Shown one piece after another: positions 36,924-47,070 of a DNA stretch of 64,000 nt. Where the stretch lies: contig NZ_RRAZ01000004.1 in the NCBI RefSeq assembly GCF_003863335.1, positions 1 through 64,000 on the forward strand. The letters run 5' to 3'. Source of the stretch: Falsigemmobacter faecalis (GTDB taxonomy: Bacteria > Pseudomonadota > Alphaproteobacteria > Rhodobacterales > Rhodobacteraceae). A program made the translations under genes and the position numbers. The notes under the pieces are model-generated. The model saw nothing but the letters and a program-made list of their open reading frames with translations. It ran no database searches and had not been told where the DNA came from. Each line of letters begins with the position of its first letter. Within the stretch, counting starts at the first letter, position 1.

Positions 36924-38270
36924 ATGTTCGACAAGATCCTGATCGCCAACCGGGGGGAGATCGCGCTGCGCGTGATCCGCGCCGCCCGTGAAATGGGGAT
37001 CAAATCGGTCGCCGTGCATTCGACCGCGGATTCGGACGCCATGCATGTGCGCATGGCCGACGAGTCGGTCTGCATCGGCCCGCCGTCCTCAACCGACAGC
37101 TATCTGAAAAAGTCGGCCATCATCTCGGCCTGCGAGATCACCGGCGCACAGGCTGTGCACCCGGGCTATGGCTTCCTGTCGGAAAACGCTTCTTTCGCTC
37201 AGGCGCTGGAAGATCACGGCCTCGTCTTTATCGGCCCGACGGCGGAGCATATCCGCATCATGGGCGATAAGATCACCGCCAAAGAGACCGCGAAAGAACT
37301 GGGTATCCCGGTTGTTCCCGGCTCTGCCGGGGGTGTGCCGGACTTTGAAACCGCGCTGAAAGTGGCTGAAGAGATCGGCTATCCGATCATCATCAAAGCC
37401 ACCGCAGGCGGCGGCGGCCGCGGCATGAAAGTGGCGCGCGATCCGTCGGAGCTGGAGGTGTCTTTCCGCACCGCCCGTTCGGAATCGAAAGCGGCTTTCG
37501 GCAACGACGAAGTCTATATCGAGAAATACCTGCAAAAGCCGCGCCACATTGAGGTGCAGGTTTTCGGCGACGGCAAAGGCAATGCGGTTCACCTCGGTGA
37601 GCGCGACTGCTCGCTGCAGCGCCGCCACCAGAAGGTCTTTGAGGAAGCCCCCGGCCCCTCGATCACGCCGAAACTCCGCTCGGAGATCGGTGAGGTCTGT
37701 GCATCGGCGATGCGCAAGCTGAAATATATCGGCGCGGGCACCATCGAGTTCCTTTACGAAGACGGTAAGTTCTATTTCATCGAAATGAACACCCGCCTTC
37801 AGGTGGAACACCCGGTCACCGAGGCGATCTTCGGTGTGGACCTCGTGCGTGAGCAGATCCGTGTGGCCGCCGGCATGCCGCTGTCGTTCACGCAGGATGA
37901 GCTGGAAATCAACGGCCACGCCATTGAGGTCCGGATCAACGCGGAGCGTCTGCCGAACTTCGCGCCCTGCCCTGGCACCGTGACCCAGTATCACGCCCCC
38001 GGCGGTCTGGGTGTGCGGATGGATTCGGCGCTTTACGACGGCTACCGCATCCCGCCTTACTACGACAGCCTGATCGGCAAGCTGATCGTGCATGGCCGCG
38101 ACCGTCCCGAAGCGCTGTCGCGTCTGCGTCGCGCGCTTGGAGAACTGATCGTGGACGGCGTCGACACCACGGTGCCGCTGTTCAATGCCCTGCTGGCAGA
38201 GCCGGACATTCAAAACGGCGAATACTCCATCCACTGGCTTGAAAAGTGGCTGGACAAGCAATTCGGCTAA
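36924..38270 (+). CDS. accC: Biotin carboxylase subunit of acetyl-CoA carboxylase
   Basis: 448 residues, full length. Start [23 protein letters not shown]-grasp glycine loop [12 protein letters not shown], catalytic [14 protein letters not shown] and the C-terminal biotin carboxylase domain are intact. It carboxylates AccB-bound biotin with bicarbonate and ATP. An AGG lies before the ATG. Its last 25 bp overlap the start of aat. Confidence 0.97.
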   Translation: MFDKILIANRGEIALRVIRAAREMGIKSVAVHSTADSDAMHVRMADESVCIGPPSSTDSYLKKSAIISACEITGAQAVHPGYGFLSENASFAQALEDHGLVFIGPTAEHIRIMGDKITAKETAKELGIPVVPGSAGGVPDFETALKVAEEIGYPIIIKATAGGGGRGMKVARDPSELEVSFRTARSESKAAFGNDEVYIEKYLQKPRHIEVQVFGDGKGNAVHLGERDCSLQRRHQKVFEEAPGPSITPKLRSEIGEVCASAMRKLKYIGAGTIEFLYEDGKFYFIEMNTRLQVEHPVTEAIFGVDLVREQIRVAAGMPLSFTQDELEINGHAIEVRINAERLPNFAPCPGTVTQYHAPGGLGVRMDSALYDGYRIPPYYDSLIGKLIVHGRDRPEALSRLRRALGELIVDGVDTTVPLFNALLAEPDIQNGEYSIHWLEKWLDKQFG

Positions 38271-38860
38271 GCCCCGAGCTGCTGCTTCGCGCCTATGCCA
38301 TGGGGATCTTCCCCATGGCAGAAGGCCGCGATGATCCCGAAATTCACTGGATCGACCCGCGACGGCGCGGGATTTTTCCGCTCGATCAGTTCCATATCTC
38401 GCGCTCGCTCGCCCGCCGCATCCGGCGTGGCGGTTATGAAGCGGTGGTGAATCAGGACTTCGCCGCAACGGTGCAGGCCTGCGCCGCCCGCGAAGAGACC
38501 TGGATCAATGAGGAAATCTTTACGCTTTATACCGCGCTTCATGCCGCAGGCTTTGCCCACAGCCAGGAAATCCGCATGGACGGAGCGCTGGTCGGCGGCG
38601 TTTACGGCGTGGTTCTGGGCGGGGCTTTCTTTGGCGAAAGCATGTTCTCACGCGTCACCGATGGCTCAAAACTGGCGCTGGCGCATCTGATGGCGCGGCT
38701 GCAGGCCGGGGGATTTACCCTCTTTGATACGCAGTTTCTGACGCCGCATCTTGCCTCACTCGGCGCCATCGAGATCCCGCGCGCAGAGTACCGCAGGCGG
38801 CTGACGCAGGCGCTGGAGACAGAGGCAGATTTCTTTCGCAGCCCCGGGGAGCTGCTTTAG
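38246..38860 (+). CDS. aat: Leucyl/phenylalanyl-tRNA-protein transferase
   Basis: 204 residues. Adds Leu or Phe to N-terminal Arg/Lys of proteins, marking them for Clp[34 protein letters not shown] and the [23 protein letters not shown] core are family hallmarks, with [15 protein letters not shown] near the end. The GTG at 38246 lies in the 3' end of accC; no later start keeps the conserved N terminus. Confidence 0.95.
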   Translation: MAGQAIRLSPELLLRAYAMGIFPMAEGRDDPEIHWIDPRRRGIFPLDQFHISRSLARRIRRGGYEAVVNQDFAATVQACAAREETWINEEIFTLYTALHAAGFAHSQEIRMDGALVGGVYGVVLGGAFFGESMFSRVTDGSKLALAHLMARLQAGGFTLFDTQFLTPHLASLGAIEIPRAEYRRRLTQALETEADFFRSPGELL

Positions 38861-38922
38861 GATCGTTGGCAAAGGCCGAAAGGCGCAGGGCTTTCTGCGG
38901 CCTGCGGGATGTCCGGCGCAGG

Positions 38923-38947
38923 GCTGAAATCCCCGCAAGGATTTCAG
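38923..38947. terminator. Hairpin between convergent aat and GNAT genes
   Basis: Perfect 10-bp arms GCTGAAATCC and GGATTTCAGC with a 6-nt loop. There is no strong T-run on either side; it may serve as a bidirectional terminator for the two convergent genes. Confidence 0.5.
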
Positions 38948-38976
38948 CAGGCAGTCAGTCGCCCGCCTGAAGACCC

Positions 38977-39519
38977 TCAGCTGAGTTTTTTCATATAGGT
39001 CCAGGTCGGCACACGGGCATTGCGCGCCACGCTGAAGGTCTCAGCATCGCCAAGATAGTCAAAGCCAGCCTGGGTCAGCACCCGCGCCGAGCCGGGGTTG
39101 TCCTGATGGACCGCCGCACAAATCGTGCGGTCGTTCAGCGGGTTGGCGGCAATCAGCGCCTTCACCGCCTCAGAGGCGATGCCGGTGTTCCAGAAAGCGG
39201 GGGCCACCCAATAGCCGATCTCCGACTGGCCCTGAATGACATGTTTCAGGCTGATGACGCCGATCACCTCAGGCCAGCCCGACCGGGTGCCGTCGATGAT
39301 CCAGGCATCCTCTTCGCGGCCGGTTTTTGAGACACGCTCAACCCAGGCCTCCGTCGCACCAGGCGGCAGAGGATGCGGGATCGAGGAGGTCATCCGCGCC
39401 ACGCGGGCATCGCCGGAGTGAAAGGCAAGAAGGCCGGCATCCGATTTGCGCACGGCACGCAGCTGAAAACGCTCTGCCATGATTGCAGGGGCCTGATCGG
39501 CCAGATGTTCCATCTTCAT
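38977..39519 (-). CDS. GNAT-family N-acetyltransferase (RimJ/RimL type)
   Basis: 180 residues. ERFQLRAVRKSDAGLL opens the acetyltransferase_3 domain. IGYWVAPAFWNTGIASEAVKAL and NPGSARVLTQAGFDYLG are the acetyl-CoA-binding and C-terminal signatures. ATG at 39519 follows GGAGGAAA. It lies 154 bp downstream of the rpmA stop with the rplU-rpmA terminator between, so it is probably transcribed separately. The substrate is unknown. Confidence 0.88.
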   Translation of the reverse strand: MKMEHLADQAPAIMAERFQLRAVRKSDAGLLAFHSGDARVARMTSSIPHPLPPGATEAWVERVSKTGREEDAWIIDGTRSGWPEVIGVISLKHVIQGQSEIGYWVAPAFWNTGIASEAVKALIAANPLNDRTICAAVHQDNPGSARVLTQAGFDYLGDAETFSVARNARVPTWTYMKKLS

Positions 39520-39607
39520 CGCTTTCCTCCCTGAAAAGCGCGTGGGGTGTCCATGGTCCCGTCCCGGCCGCCCGACCGGTCGTGATGACCAAATCCCCGG
39601 TTTCCCC

Positions 39608-39646
39608 CAAAAGGGTCGGGGGACCGGCGTTTCCGCCGATCCCCCG
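39608..39646 (-). terminator. Terminator after rpmA
   Basis: Long interrupted stem: CGGGGGA and CGGCG pair with their complements (39617-39646) around GAAA. On the minus strand it is followed by ACCCTTTT. A second palindrome, TTTACATT with AATGTAAA (39647-39665), lies between it and the rpmA stop. Confidence 0.8.
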
Positions 39647-39673
39647 TTTACATTCCGAATGTAAAGGTTCGGC

Positions 39674-39943
39674 TTATTCTGCAGCTTCCGCGGTCTGGAC
39701 GACCGAAATGAAGGTGCGGCCCTTGAGGCCTTTACGGAACTCAACGCGGCCGTCAGTGGTCGCGAAGATGGTGTGGTCTTTGCCCATACCAACGTTGTCG
39801 CCCGGGAACCATTTGGTGCCGCGCTGACGAACGATGATATTGCCGGCGATGCAGACCTGACCGCCGTAAAGTTTCACACCAAGGCGGCGACCGGCTGAGT
39901 CGCGGCCGTTGCGGGAGGAACCGCCAGCTTTTTTATGTGCCAT
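39674..39943 (-). CDS. rpmA: 50S ribosomal protein L27
   Basis: 89 residues, start [20 protein letters not shown], the universal L27 N terminus that reaches the peptidyl-transferase centre. There is no Firmicutes-type cleavable extension. It lies 13 bp downstream of rplU in the conserved rplU-rpmA pair. Confidence 0.97.
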   Translation of the reverse strand: MAHKKAGGSSRNGRDSAGRRLGVKLYGGQVCIAGNIIVRQRGTKWFPGDNVGMGKDHTIFATTDGRVEFRKGLKGRTFISVVQTAEAAE

Positions 39944-39956
39944 GGGAGGTTACTCC

Positions 39957-40343
39957 TTATTTCGATTCGTGTGCTGCACGACGTGCGTCGGCAGTACCGG
40001 TTGCCGCAGCAACGCCCGAAGTTTCTGCGCCCGAAGCAAGGATGCCGGTGACGCGGACCAGGGTCAGCTTCTGACGGTGGCCTTTGGTGCGCTGCGACGA
40101 GTGCTTACGACGACGCTTGACGAAGTTGATCACTTTGTCAGCTTTGATCTGATCGATGACTTCAGCCTGAACAGCTGCACCGGCAACCAGCGGAGCGCCA
40201 ACGGTCAGGGCTTCGCCACCAACCATGAGGATCTCGTTGAACTGGATTTTGTCGCCAGCGATTGCATCAAGCTTTTCAACGCGCAGGACGTCACCGGCCT
40301 GTACCTTGTATTGCTTGCCGCCAGTCTTGAGGACCGCAAACAT
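39957..40343 (-). CDS. rplU: 50S ribosomal protein L21
   Basis: 128 residues. MFAVLKTGGKQYKVQAGDVL and the C-terminal FVKRRRKHSSQRTKGHRQKLTLV segment (both shorter than the full conserved block) identify L21. An Ala/Thr-rich tail of about 25 residues follows, as in other alphaproteobacteria. First gene of rplU-rpmA; a promoter-like TTGACT lies 174 bp upstream. Confidence 0.97.
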   Translation of the reverse strand: MFAVLKTGGKQYKVQAGDVLRVEKLDAIAGDKIQFNEILMVGGEALTVGAPLVAGAAVQAEVIDQIKADKVINFVKRRRKHSSQRTKGHRQKLTLVRVTGILASGAETSGVAAATGTADARRAAHESK

Positions 40344-40493
40344 GGTCTTTCCTTCCTACAGTTTCCGCGTCCTGCGGCCCCGGGGTGTGACCCGGCGTTG
40401 ATGCCTTCGGACTGCGCGCCCCGGAGCGGGTTGACCCCGGCGGAGCGTCATAAAAGAACTCCGGCCCCGAGTCGCCCCGGTCCGGATGGGGGC

Positions 40494-40522
40494 TTGTCGC
40501 AAAAACGCCCCCCCTAAGTCAA
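40494..40522 (-). promoter_or_regulatory. Possible rplU-rpmA promoter
   Basis: On the minus strand TTGACT (40517-40522) gives a good -35; the hexamer 17 bp downstream (CGACAA) is a poor -10. The long leader of about 150 bp to rplU is GC-rich and may fold. Confidence 0.3.
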
Positions 40523-40568
40523 GGCTTATGGCAGCCCCGGCAGGCAGTTTCGCCGTTTAAAATAAGGC

Positions 40569-41393
40569 TCAGATGTCGCGCCCGTTCAGCATCCCCGCCG
40601 CCGCCGTGCCCAGATCGCGCGACACGGTGACAAAGACCTTGTCAAAGGTCGCAAAGAGCGCGCGGTTCAGCAGCTGCCCGTCGGGGCTTTTGGAGAACGC
40701 AACATAGGCGCTGAGTTCGGCATCGCTTAACGGGCGGTAAGCCATGGCGAGATAAGGCAAAAGCCAGCCGGCAGTCTCTTCGCGGATCGCATCTTCCTGC
40801 GACCAGAGATCCGCCATCATATCCGGCTCGGGCACATCTTCGCCAAAGGCCCCGGCCGCGCGCATGCCCTGATAAAAGGCCAGATTGGCATTCATGCCGC
40901 CGGCTACGTTTTGCTCAATGAGATCATTGGTCTCGACCAGGGTCTCAATCAAAACAACGCGGCCGGGAAGATCGACACCAAAATTGCCCCAGGCCCGTTC
41001 TGCTGCCGCCTTGACGCGGTCATCCAGATAGGCCCTGCGCGCCGCAATCTCCAGATCACTGATCTTCTGCCCGGTGGGGCTGTCGAAAAAGGCCTTCATG
41101 CGGGCCAGGGCTTCGGGCTGGTTTTCCAGACGCTCTTCCAGATCCGCCTCGGCCAGCTCCTGCATGGTTGCGGCGTCATGAATACGCGCCACATCGCGGC
41201 GCCAGCGCGCCCCGCCTTCGCCGGGAAAGAGATCCGCCTGCAGGCTTTCGCCAAAGCGCAGCCCCTCATCCTGCAGCACCTCAAAAAGCTGAGTAAAGCG
41301 CATCGAGGCCGCCAGATCACGCACCGGGCCCGCCAGGCCCTGACCCGACATCAGACAAACCAGCAGGACCGGGGAAAGAAGACGCGCAAACAT
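40569..41393 (-). CDS. DUF2059-type secreted protein
   Basis: 274 residues. A signal peptide (MFARLLSPVLLVCLMSGQGLA) is followed by a helical protein. The C-terminal part (YRPLSDAELSAYVAFSKSPDGQLLNRAL, in two pieces) resembles the DUF2059 helix pair. Predicted periplasmic; function unknown. ATG at 41393 starts the signal peptide, although no clear Shine-Dalgarno is seen; the frame extends further upstream without a signal. Confidence 0.75.
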   Translation of the reverse strand: MFARLLSPVLLVCLMSGQGLAGPVRDLAASMRFTQLFEVLQDEGLRFGESLQADLFPGEGGARWRRDVARIHDAATMQELAEADLEERLENQPEALARMKAFFDSPTGQKISDLEIAARRAYLDDRVKAAAERAWGNFGVDLPGRVVLIETLVETNDLIEQNVAGGMNANLAFYQGMRAAGAFGEDVPEPDMMADLWSQEDAIREETAGWLLPYLAMAYRPLSDAELSAYVAFSKSPDGQLLNRALFATFDKVFVTVSRDLGTAAAGMLNGRDI

Positions 41394-41489
41394 AGAAGGA
41401 AACTCCGACAGGATCCGTCTCTTTAGCCTGCCCTTTGGCCCTTGCGAAGGCCAGTGAAAAAAATGTGTGTTTTTTCCGACTTTTCCCCC

Positions 41490-41518
41490 TTGCAGCGGAC
41501 CAGTGCCCTCAGTAGAAA
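41490..41518 (+). promoter_or_regulatory. Promoter of tRNA-Ser copy 1
   Basis: TTGCAG (41490-41495), 17-bp spacer, TAGAAA (41513-41518), placing transcription start about 20 bp before the tRNA. The same -35 and spacing are kept before copy 2 although the spacer sequence has diverged. Confidence 0.7.
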
Positions 41519-41546
41519 CCGCTTCATACGACCCCCAGATGCTCAC

Positions 41547-41636
<90 letters not shown>

Positions 41637-42100
41637 TCATCCCTTTGATGTGGCATCTGTTTTTCCAGATCTTTGCAAGCGTCGCTATCCCGCTGATCCG
41701 GCCGGTATGCGCTTTCGCACGCTCAGCGCGCGGCAAGCCGTCTCCTTCACCGCAAAGCTATATTCTCAGCCCCCTGCATCCCGCAGATCGGGGCTATGCT
41801 ACAGCTTTCCGGCTGAAACCTCCGGATTTTGCAGATGCTGCCCCCGGGCGTGAGAGCCTTCAGCGCCCTGAACCGCCGGGACTACTGCCAGGCGGCGCTA
41901 TCCGCTGACCGTCGCTCCAGTGCCAAGCGGGATGACCCGTGCAGCGGCCCCCGGCTCCGCAGAGAGCATCCGGGCCCTGGTCCGCGCCGGAAGATCGCCG
42001 CGAAGGCCCCCGCCAAGCACCTGACGCGGATGCTTTTCCCGAAGTCCCGCCCCCGCGCGGGCGGCGGATAAAAACTTCACCCCTCAGCCGCTTTCCCCCC
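41637..42100. other. Spacer between the two tRNA-Ser genes, nothing recognised
   Basis: About 460 bp without a supported gene. No integrase, no IS end and no tRNA fragment other than the flanking pair was seen. Confidence 0.5.
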
Positions 42101-42129
42101 TTGCAGCGCCCGAGCACCCCGGCTAAACA
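42101..42129 (+). promoter_or_regulatory. Promoter of tRNA-Ser copy 2
   Basis: TTGCAG (42101-42106), 17-bp spacer, TAAACA (42124-42129), then the stretch CGACCCCCAGATG shared with copy 1 just before the tRNA. Confidence 0.7.
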
Positions 42130-42157
42130 CCGCCTCAGACGACCCCCAGATGTTCAC

Positions 42158-42247
<90 letters not shown>

Positions 42248-42268
42248 CATCCCTCAGGGGTGTGATAC

Positions 42269-42292
42269 AATCCGGCTCCGGCCGGATTTTTT
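42269..42292 (+). terminator. Terminator after tRNA-Ser copy 2
   Basis: AATCCGG (42269-42275) pairs with CCGGATT (42282-42288), followed by a run of T. No equivalent is seen after copy 1. Confidence 0.85.
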
Positions 42293-42356
42293 ATTTTCCG
42301 ACATAGGGTTGCACCCCGGGTCCTGTCTGAAAGACCCGGCCTGAGGTGAGGTAGAG

Positions 42357-45300
42357 ATGAGCGCTTTGCAGCAAAGCCCCCTGGTCACCGCGACGGATCT
42401 TCTGCGGTTTTCGGCCTGCGCTCATGCCAGCGCGCTCGATCTGCAGGACATCGCGGCTGCCCCGCCAGAGGCAGGCCTTTCCGAAGCGGCAGAGGCGACC
42501 CTTCGCGCCATGCGCCGCGGCGAGGCGCTCGTATCGGATCCGGTCTTTCTCACCTCAGAGATCCTGGTGCGGGCCGATTTCCTGCAGCGGGTCGGGCATC
42601 CCTCGCGCCTCGGTGCTTTCAGCTATGAGCCGGGGGTGATCCGACCGGGCCCGCCGACCCCCGCAGAGATTATGACGCTTGCGCTTTGCGCCGATCTTCT
42701 GGCGATAGTTCAGGGCAATGTGCCGCGTCAGGGCCATATCAGCGCTGAGATCGGCGGCTGCGGGCCTGTGCCGTTGCAGGATTATCTCCACTACACCCGA
42801 AGCCTTCATGCGCGGCTGCGGGCCTTTGCGACCGATCCGCCCGTCACGCGCCCGCAGCCCTGTGCGGCCTGTGACACCTGCCGCTGGCAGCCCCGCTGTG
42901 CGGCGGGCTGGGAAGCCGCGGACAGCCTTTATCAGCTGCCAGGCCTGCGACGCGGGCAGGTGAAAAAGCTGGAGGCCGCCGGGGTGCAGACCCTGACGGC
43001 GCTTGCAGAACTGACCGCGCCACCGCGCGGCTTCGGCGAAGGCACGACCGCAGGGCTTGCCGCCCGCGCCCGGCTGCACCTCGCGCGCGCGCGCGGTCAA
43101 AGCGGCTGGGAGCCGCGACCGGCCAGCCCCGGTCAGGGCTTTGATCTGCTGCCCGAGCCGCAGGAGGGCGATCTTTTTTATGCGCTCTCCGGCGAGACCC
43201 ACGCCCTGCGCCTGAACGAAACCACCCGCCTTTATGGGCCGGGCGGCACGGATCTGAGCGCCCTGCCCCTTGATCTGAAACACCATTTCGACAGCTTCCC
43301 CCGGGCGCAGATCTGCCATTTCGGCACCGAGCCGCTGACGGCGCTGAAACGGCTGATGATCGCGCTTGGCACCGGAGAGGCCTTCCTCGACCGGCTGCTG
43401 CGCGAGCGGCGTCTGACCGATCTGGCCGCCGTTTTGCGCGGCGCCTTTCTCAGCGCAAAGCCCCCGGCCCGGATCCGCGATCTGGCGGGCTTTGCGGGCG
43501 AGGCGCCCTCTGCCGCCGAGCCCTCCCCGGAAGAGGCCTGCCGGTTGACCGGGGCTTTGCGCGACTGGCTTTTGCAGCGCCGCCCCGACAGGCCCTGGCC
43601 GCAGCCCGCCCCAGAGGCTGCCGAAAAAGAGAGCTTTGAGGAGAGCGACAGCGCCGATCTGCGCCGCGCGCTGGCCGCCTCTGATCTGCCCCCCGCGCGG
43701 CAGGCGATGCTTTTTGATCTGGGGCTTTTTCATCAGCGCGAGGCAAAGCCCGCGCAATGGGCGGTCTTCGAGTCGCTGAGCAAAGACGAGGATGCGCTGC
43801 TGGAAGACCTCAATGCCCTTGCAGGGTTAAGGGCGATCGGGCCGCCGGAGCCGGTGAAACGCTCGTTTCAGCGCAGCTACCGCTTTGCACCGCAGGAGAC
43901 GAAACTCCGGGCGGGAAAACGCGCGACACTGCCGGTCTCAGACGGTCCCCCCGCCTCGGTCACGATTGAGGCGCTGGACCGCCGCGCGGGGCGGATCACG
44001 CTGAAGGCCGGGCCGGGCAAAGCCGCGCTGCTCAGCGATCACCTGAGCCTGCATCCCGACTGGCCGCTGGAGACCAAAGTCCTGGCGGCGGCGCTGCGCG
44101 ATGTGATCGACGATCAATGCGGCCCGCGCAGCTACCGCGCCGTTGACGATCTGCTGGCGCGGCGCGCGCCACGGCTGCACAGCGGCGAGCTGCAGACCGG
44201 GCCCGATCCGCTGAGCGCAGTGATCGCGGCGACGACCGCCATGGACCAGAGCCTGCTGCCGATCCAGGGGCCGCCTGGCACCGGCAAAACCTATGTCACC
44301 GCCCGCGCGATCCTGGCGCTGTTGCGGCAGGGCGCGCGGGTGGGTGTCACCTCCAACAGCCATGAGGCGATCCGCAATGTGCTGACGGGCTGCCTTTCGG
44401 CGGCCGCCGAAGAGAGCCTGCCCTGTCCGATTGATATCGTTCACAAAACCTCTGGCAGCGAGGATGGCTACCCCGCGGACAGCCCGGTGCGCCGCACCGG
44501 CAGCAATGACGAGGCCGCCGGCGGGCGGCAGATCGTCGGCGCGACGGCCTGGTTCTTTTGCCGCGATGAGAATATCCAGGCTTTTGACTGGCTCTTCGTG
44601 GATGAAGCCGGTCAGGTCGGCCTGGCCAATATGGCGGCCATGGGGCGGGCGGCCAAAAATATCGTGCTGGTGGGCGATCCGCAGCAATTGCCCCAGGTGA
44701 TCCAGGGCGCGCATCCCGACCCGGCGGGGCGCTCCTGCCTGGAGTGGATGATCGGCGAGGGCGGGACGGTGACGCCGGATCGCGGGATCTTTTTGTCGGT
44801 CTCGCGCCGGATGCATCCGCAGGTCTGCGGCTTTATCTCGGATCAGGTCTATGGCGGGCGGCTTGAAAGCCACCCTGAAACGGCAGATCAGGGGGTGACG
44901 GGCACCCGCTATCCCCAGGCCGGGGCCTTCTTCGTGCCGCTGGCGCATGAAGGGAACACCCAGATCGCACCAGAGGAGGCCGAGGCAATCCGCGTCACCG
45001 TTGCGGAGCTGCTGTCGGGTCAGTGGCAGGGAAAGACCGGCGCCCCGCGCCCGCTGTCTCTGCGCGATATCATGGTCGTGGCGCCCTTTAATGCCCAGGT
45101 CAATGCGCTGCGCGAGGTCATGCCGCAGGGCATTCGGGTCGGCACGGTGGACACATTTCAGGGCCAGGAAGCGCCGGTCTGCCTTGTTTCTATGACGGCC
45201 TCATCTGCAGAAGAGAGTGCCCGGGGGATGGACTTTCTTTTGTCGCTCAACCGCATCAATGTGGCGGTCTCGCGCGCGAAAGGCTTAGCGCTGGTCTTTG

Positions 45301-45416
45301 GCGCGTCGCGCCTGCGCGAGGCGGCCTGCACCACGGTCGAAGAGATGCGCCTCGTCAATACACTCTGCGCGCTGCCGCTGTGCCCGGCCCCTGCCCCGGA
45401 ACGTCCGGATTTGTGA
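42357..45416 (+). CDS. TM0106-type nuclease-helicase fusion (DNA2/NAM7 family)
   Basis: 1019 residues. The N-terminal third resembles TM0106-type RecB-like nucleases (DLLRFSACAHASALDL, VRADFLQRVG with Asp74). A four-Cys cluster at C169, C172, C175 and C181 recalls the Fe-S staple of Cas4/AddB nucleases. The C-terminal half is a superfamily 1 helicase: Walker A GPPGTGKT at 638-645, Walker B FVDEAGQ near 747, GDPQQLPQ, and VGTVDTFQGQEAPV with NVAVSRAK near the end. The expected D-x-K of the nuclease core reads VIR (94-96), so the nuclease may be inactive. Start follows GAGGTAGAG. Probably acts on nucleic acids in repair or defence. Confidence 0.82.
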   Translation: MSALQQSPLVTATDLLRFSACAHASALDLQDIAAAPPEAGLSEAAEATLRAMRRGEALVSDPVFLTSEILVRADFLQRVGHPSRLGAFSYEPGVIRPGPPTPAEIMTLALCADLLAIVQGNVPRQGHISAEIGGCGPVPLQDYLHYTRSLHARLRAFATDPPVTRPQPCAACDTCRWQPRCAAGWEAADSLYQLPGLRRGQVKKLEAAGVQTLTALAELTAPPRGFGEGTTAGLAARARLHLARARGQSGWEPRPASPGQGFDLLPEPQEGDLFYALSGETHALRLNETTRLYGPGGTDLSALPLDLKHHFDSFPRAQICHFGTEPLTALKRLMIALGTGEAFLDRLLRERRLTDLAAVLRGAFLSAKPPARIRDLAGFAGEAPSAAEPSPEEACRLTGALRDWLLQRRPDRPWPQPAPEAAEKESFEESDSADLRRALAASDLPPARQAMLFDLGLFHQREAKPAQWAVFESLSKDEDALLEDLNALAGLRAIGPPEPVKRSFQRSYRFAPQETKLRAGKRATLPVSDGPPASVTIEALDRRAGRITLKAGPGKAALLSDHLSLHPDWPLETKVLAAALRDVIDDQCGPRSYRAVDDLLARRAPRLHSGELQTGPDPLSAVIAATTAMDQSLLPIQGPPGTGKTYVTARAILALLRQGARVGVTSNSHEAIRNVLTGCLSAAAEESLPCPIDIVHKTSGSEDGYPADSPVRRTGSNDEAAGGRQIVGATAWFFCRDENIQAFDWLFVDEAGQVGLANMAAMGRAAKNIVLVGDPQQLPQVIQGAHPDPAGRSCLEWMIGEGGTVTPDRGIFLSVSRRMHPQVCGFISDQVYGGRLESHPETADQGVTGTRYPQAGAFFVPLAHEGNTQIAPEEAEAIRVTVAELLSGQWQGKTGAPRPLSLRDIMVVAPFNAQVNALREVMPQGIRVGTVDTFQGQEAPVCLVSMTASSAEESARGMDFLLSLNRINVAVSRAKGLALVFGASRLREAACTTVEEMRLVNTLCALPLCPAPAPERPDL

Positions 45417-45724
45417 TCGATCCGGCCGGGGGCTGGTCACGAAGGGCTTGTCGGACCGCCTGCGCATCCGGCCTGTTACCGCTTATTGCCCAGGCTTTGC
45501 CAGTGTCCCTGACCTCATCGCCGAGCAAAGCGCCTTCACCTCCGCAGACACCGATGAGCCGGGGCATGATCCGGGCGGCAGGCCGATGGCGGGCACAGGC
45601 CTATGTAATTGCGGGTCGTAAAGGCTGGCCCGCGGCGGATCAGACAGCCGTGACGGGCCTGATGCCCGGGCGGCGCGGCAGGACATCAGGGATCGCTGTC
45701 GGTGTCACATAAGATCGGCGCGGA
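45417..45724. other. Gap between convergent genes, nothing recognised
   Basis: About 310 bp between the helicase and hslU stops. Short frames only, without family resemblance; the hslU hairpin lies at its end. Confidence 0.5.
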
Positions 45725-45757
45725 AGAGGTCAGCCGCCTTGAGCGCGGCTGACCTCT
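45725..45757 (-). terminator. Hairpin after hslU
   Basis: 13-bp perfect arms AGAGGTCAGCCGC (45725-45737) and GCGGCTGACCTCT (45745-45757). Only a short T stretch follows on the minus strand, but the position 8 bp past the hslU stop supports a terminator. Confidence 0.75.
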
Positions 45758-45765
45758 CACCCCGA

Positions 45766-47070
45766 TCAGAGCACGTAGCGCCCGAGATCTGCCGAGCGGG
45801 CCAGTTCGCCCAGTTGTGCCTCAACATAGGCCGCGTCGATCACCACGGCCTGACCGCCCCGGTCCGGTGCGGCGAAGGACAGCTCTTCAAAGACCCGCTC
45901 CATGACGGTGTAAAGCCGCCGCGCGCCAATGTTTTCCACCGTGCGGTTCACTTCCGCCGCGATGCGGGCCAGCGCGTCGATGCCGTCTTCGGCGAAGGTC
46001 ACGGTGACGCCCTCCGTGGCCATCAGCGCGGTATACTGACGGGTCAGCGCGTTGTCGGTCTCCGTGAGGATGCGGCGGAAGTCGGCTTCGGTCAGCGCCT
46101 TCAGCTCTACCCGGATCGGCAGACGGCCCTGAAGCTCGGGCAGCAGATCCGAGGGTTTGGCGACATGAAACGCGCCCGAGCAGATGAAGAGGATGTGATC
46201 GGTCTTCACCGCGCCGAGCTTGGTGGAAACCGTCGTCCCCTCAATCAGCGGCAGCAGATCGCGCTGCACGCCTTCGCGGCTGACATCGGCACCACGGGTT
46301 TCGGCGCGGGCGGCGACCTTGTCGATCTCATCGATGAAGACGATGCCCGATTCCTGCACGGCTTCCAGGGCTGCGGCCTTGACCGCATCATCTTCCAGCA
46401 GCTTGTCGGCCTCTTCCGAGATCAGCACCTCATAGCTTTCCGCCACGCTGAGGCGCTTGCGGGTTTTGCGACCGCCAAAGGCCTTGCCCAGCAGGTCCTG
46501 CAGGCCCTGCATCTGGTCCATGCCGCCCCCCGGCATTCCCGGCATCATCTGCAGCGCGGGCGCGGCCTCCGAGACCTCAATCTCGATCATGGTCTGATCG
46601 AGCTCGCCGCGCTTCAGCTTGCCGCGGAACATCTCACGGGTCTGCTCACGGGCATCCGCGCCGGCAATGGCGGCGACCACGCGGTCTTCGGCGGCCTGAT
46701 GGGCGCGGGCCTTGACCTCTTCGCGCATCCGCGCGCGGGTCTCATTCATCGCCACATCAGCGAGATCGCGGATGATGCTGTCCACATCGCGGCCAACATA
46801 GCCCACTTCGGTGAACTTCGTGGCCTCCACCTTCAGGAAGGGCGCCTGGGCGAGCTTCGCGAGACGGCGTGAAATCTCGGTCTTACCCACCCCGGTCGGG
46901 CCGATCATCAGGATGTTTTTCGGCTGCACCTCTTCGCGCAGCCCGCCCTCCAGCTGGCGGCGGCGCCAGCGGTTGCGCAAGGCCACGGCGACAGCGCGCT
47001 TGGCATCGGACTGGCCGATGATGAAGCGGTCAAGCTCGGAGACGATTTCGCGAGGGGTCAGATCAGTCAT
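45766..47070 (-). CDS. hslU: ATPase subunit HslU of the HslUV protease
   Basis: 434 residues. Unfolds substrates and feeds them into HslV. Start [20 protein letters not shown], Walker [10 protein letters not shown], pore loop region VGYVGRD, the inserted I domain (about 105-240) with a Met/Gly-rich stretch, Walker [10 protein letters not shown] and the sensor region. The C terminus LGRYVL is the tail that docks in HslV. Its ATG overlaps the stop of the membrane-protein gene by 4 bp. Confidence 0.96.
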   Translation of the reverse strand: MTDLTPREIVSELDRFIIGQSDAKRAVAVALRNRWRRRQLEGGLREEVQPKNILMIGPTGVGKTEISRRLAKLAQAPFLKVEATKFTEVGYVGRDVDSIIRDLADVAMNETRARMREEVKARAHQAAEDRVVAAIAGADAREQTREMFRGKLKRGELDQTMIEIEVSEAAPALQMMPGMPGGGMDQMQGLQDLLGKAFGGRKTRKRLSVAESYEVLISEEADKLLEDDAVKAAALEAVQESGIVFIDEIDKVAARAETRGADVSREGVQRDLLPLIEGTTVSTKLGAVKTDHILFICSGAFHVAKPSDLLPELQGRLPIRVELKALTEADFRRILTETDNALTRQYTALMATEGVTVTFAEDGIDALARIAAEVNRTVENIGARRLYTVMERVFEELSFAAPDRGGQAVVIDAAYVEAQLGELARSADLGRYVL

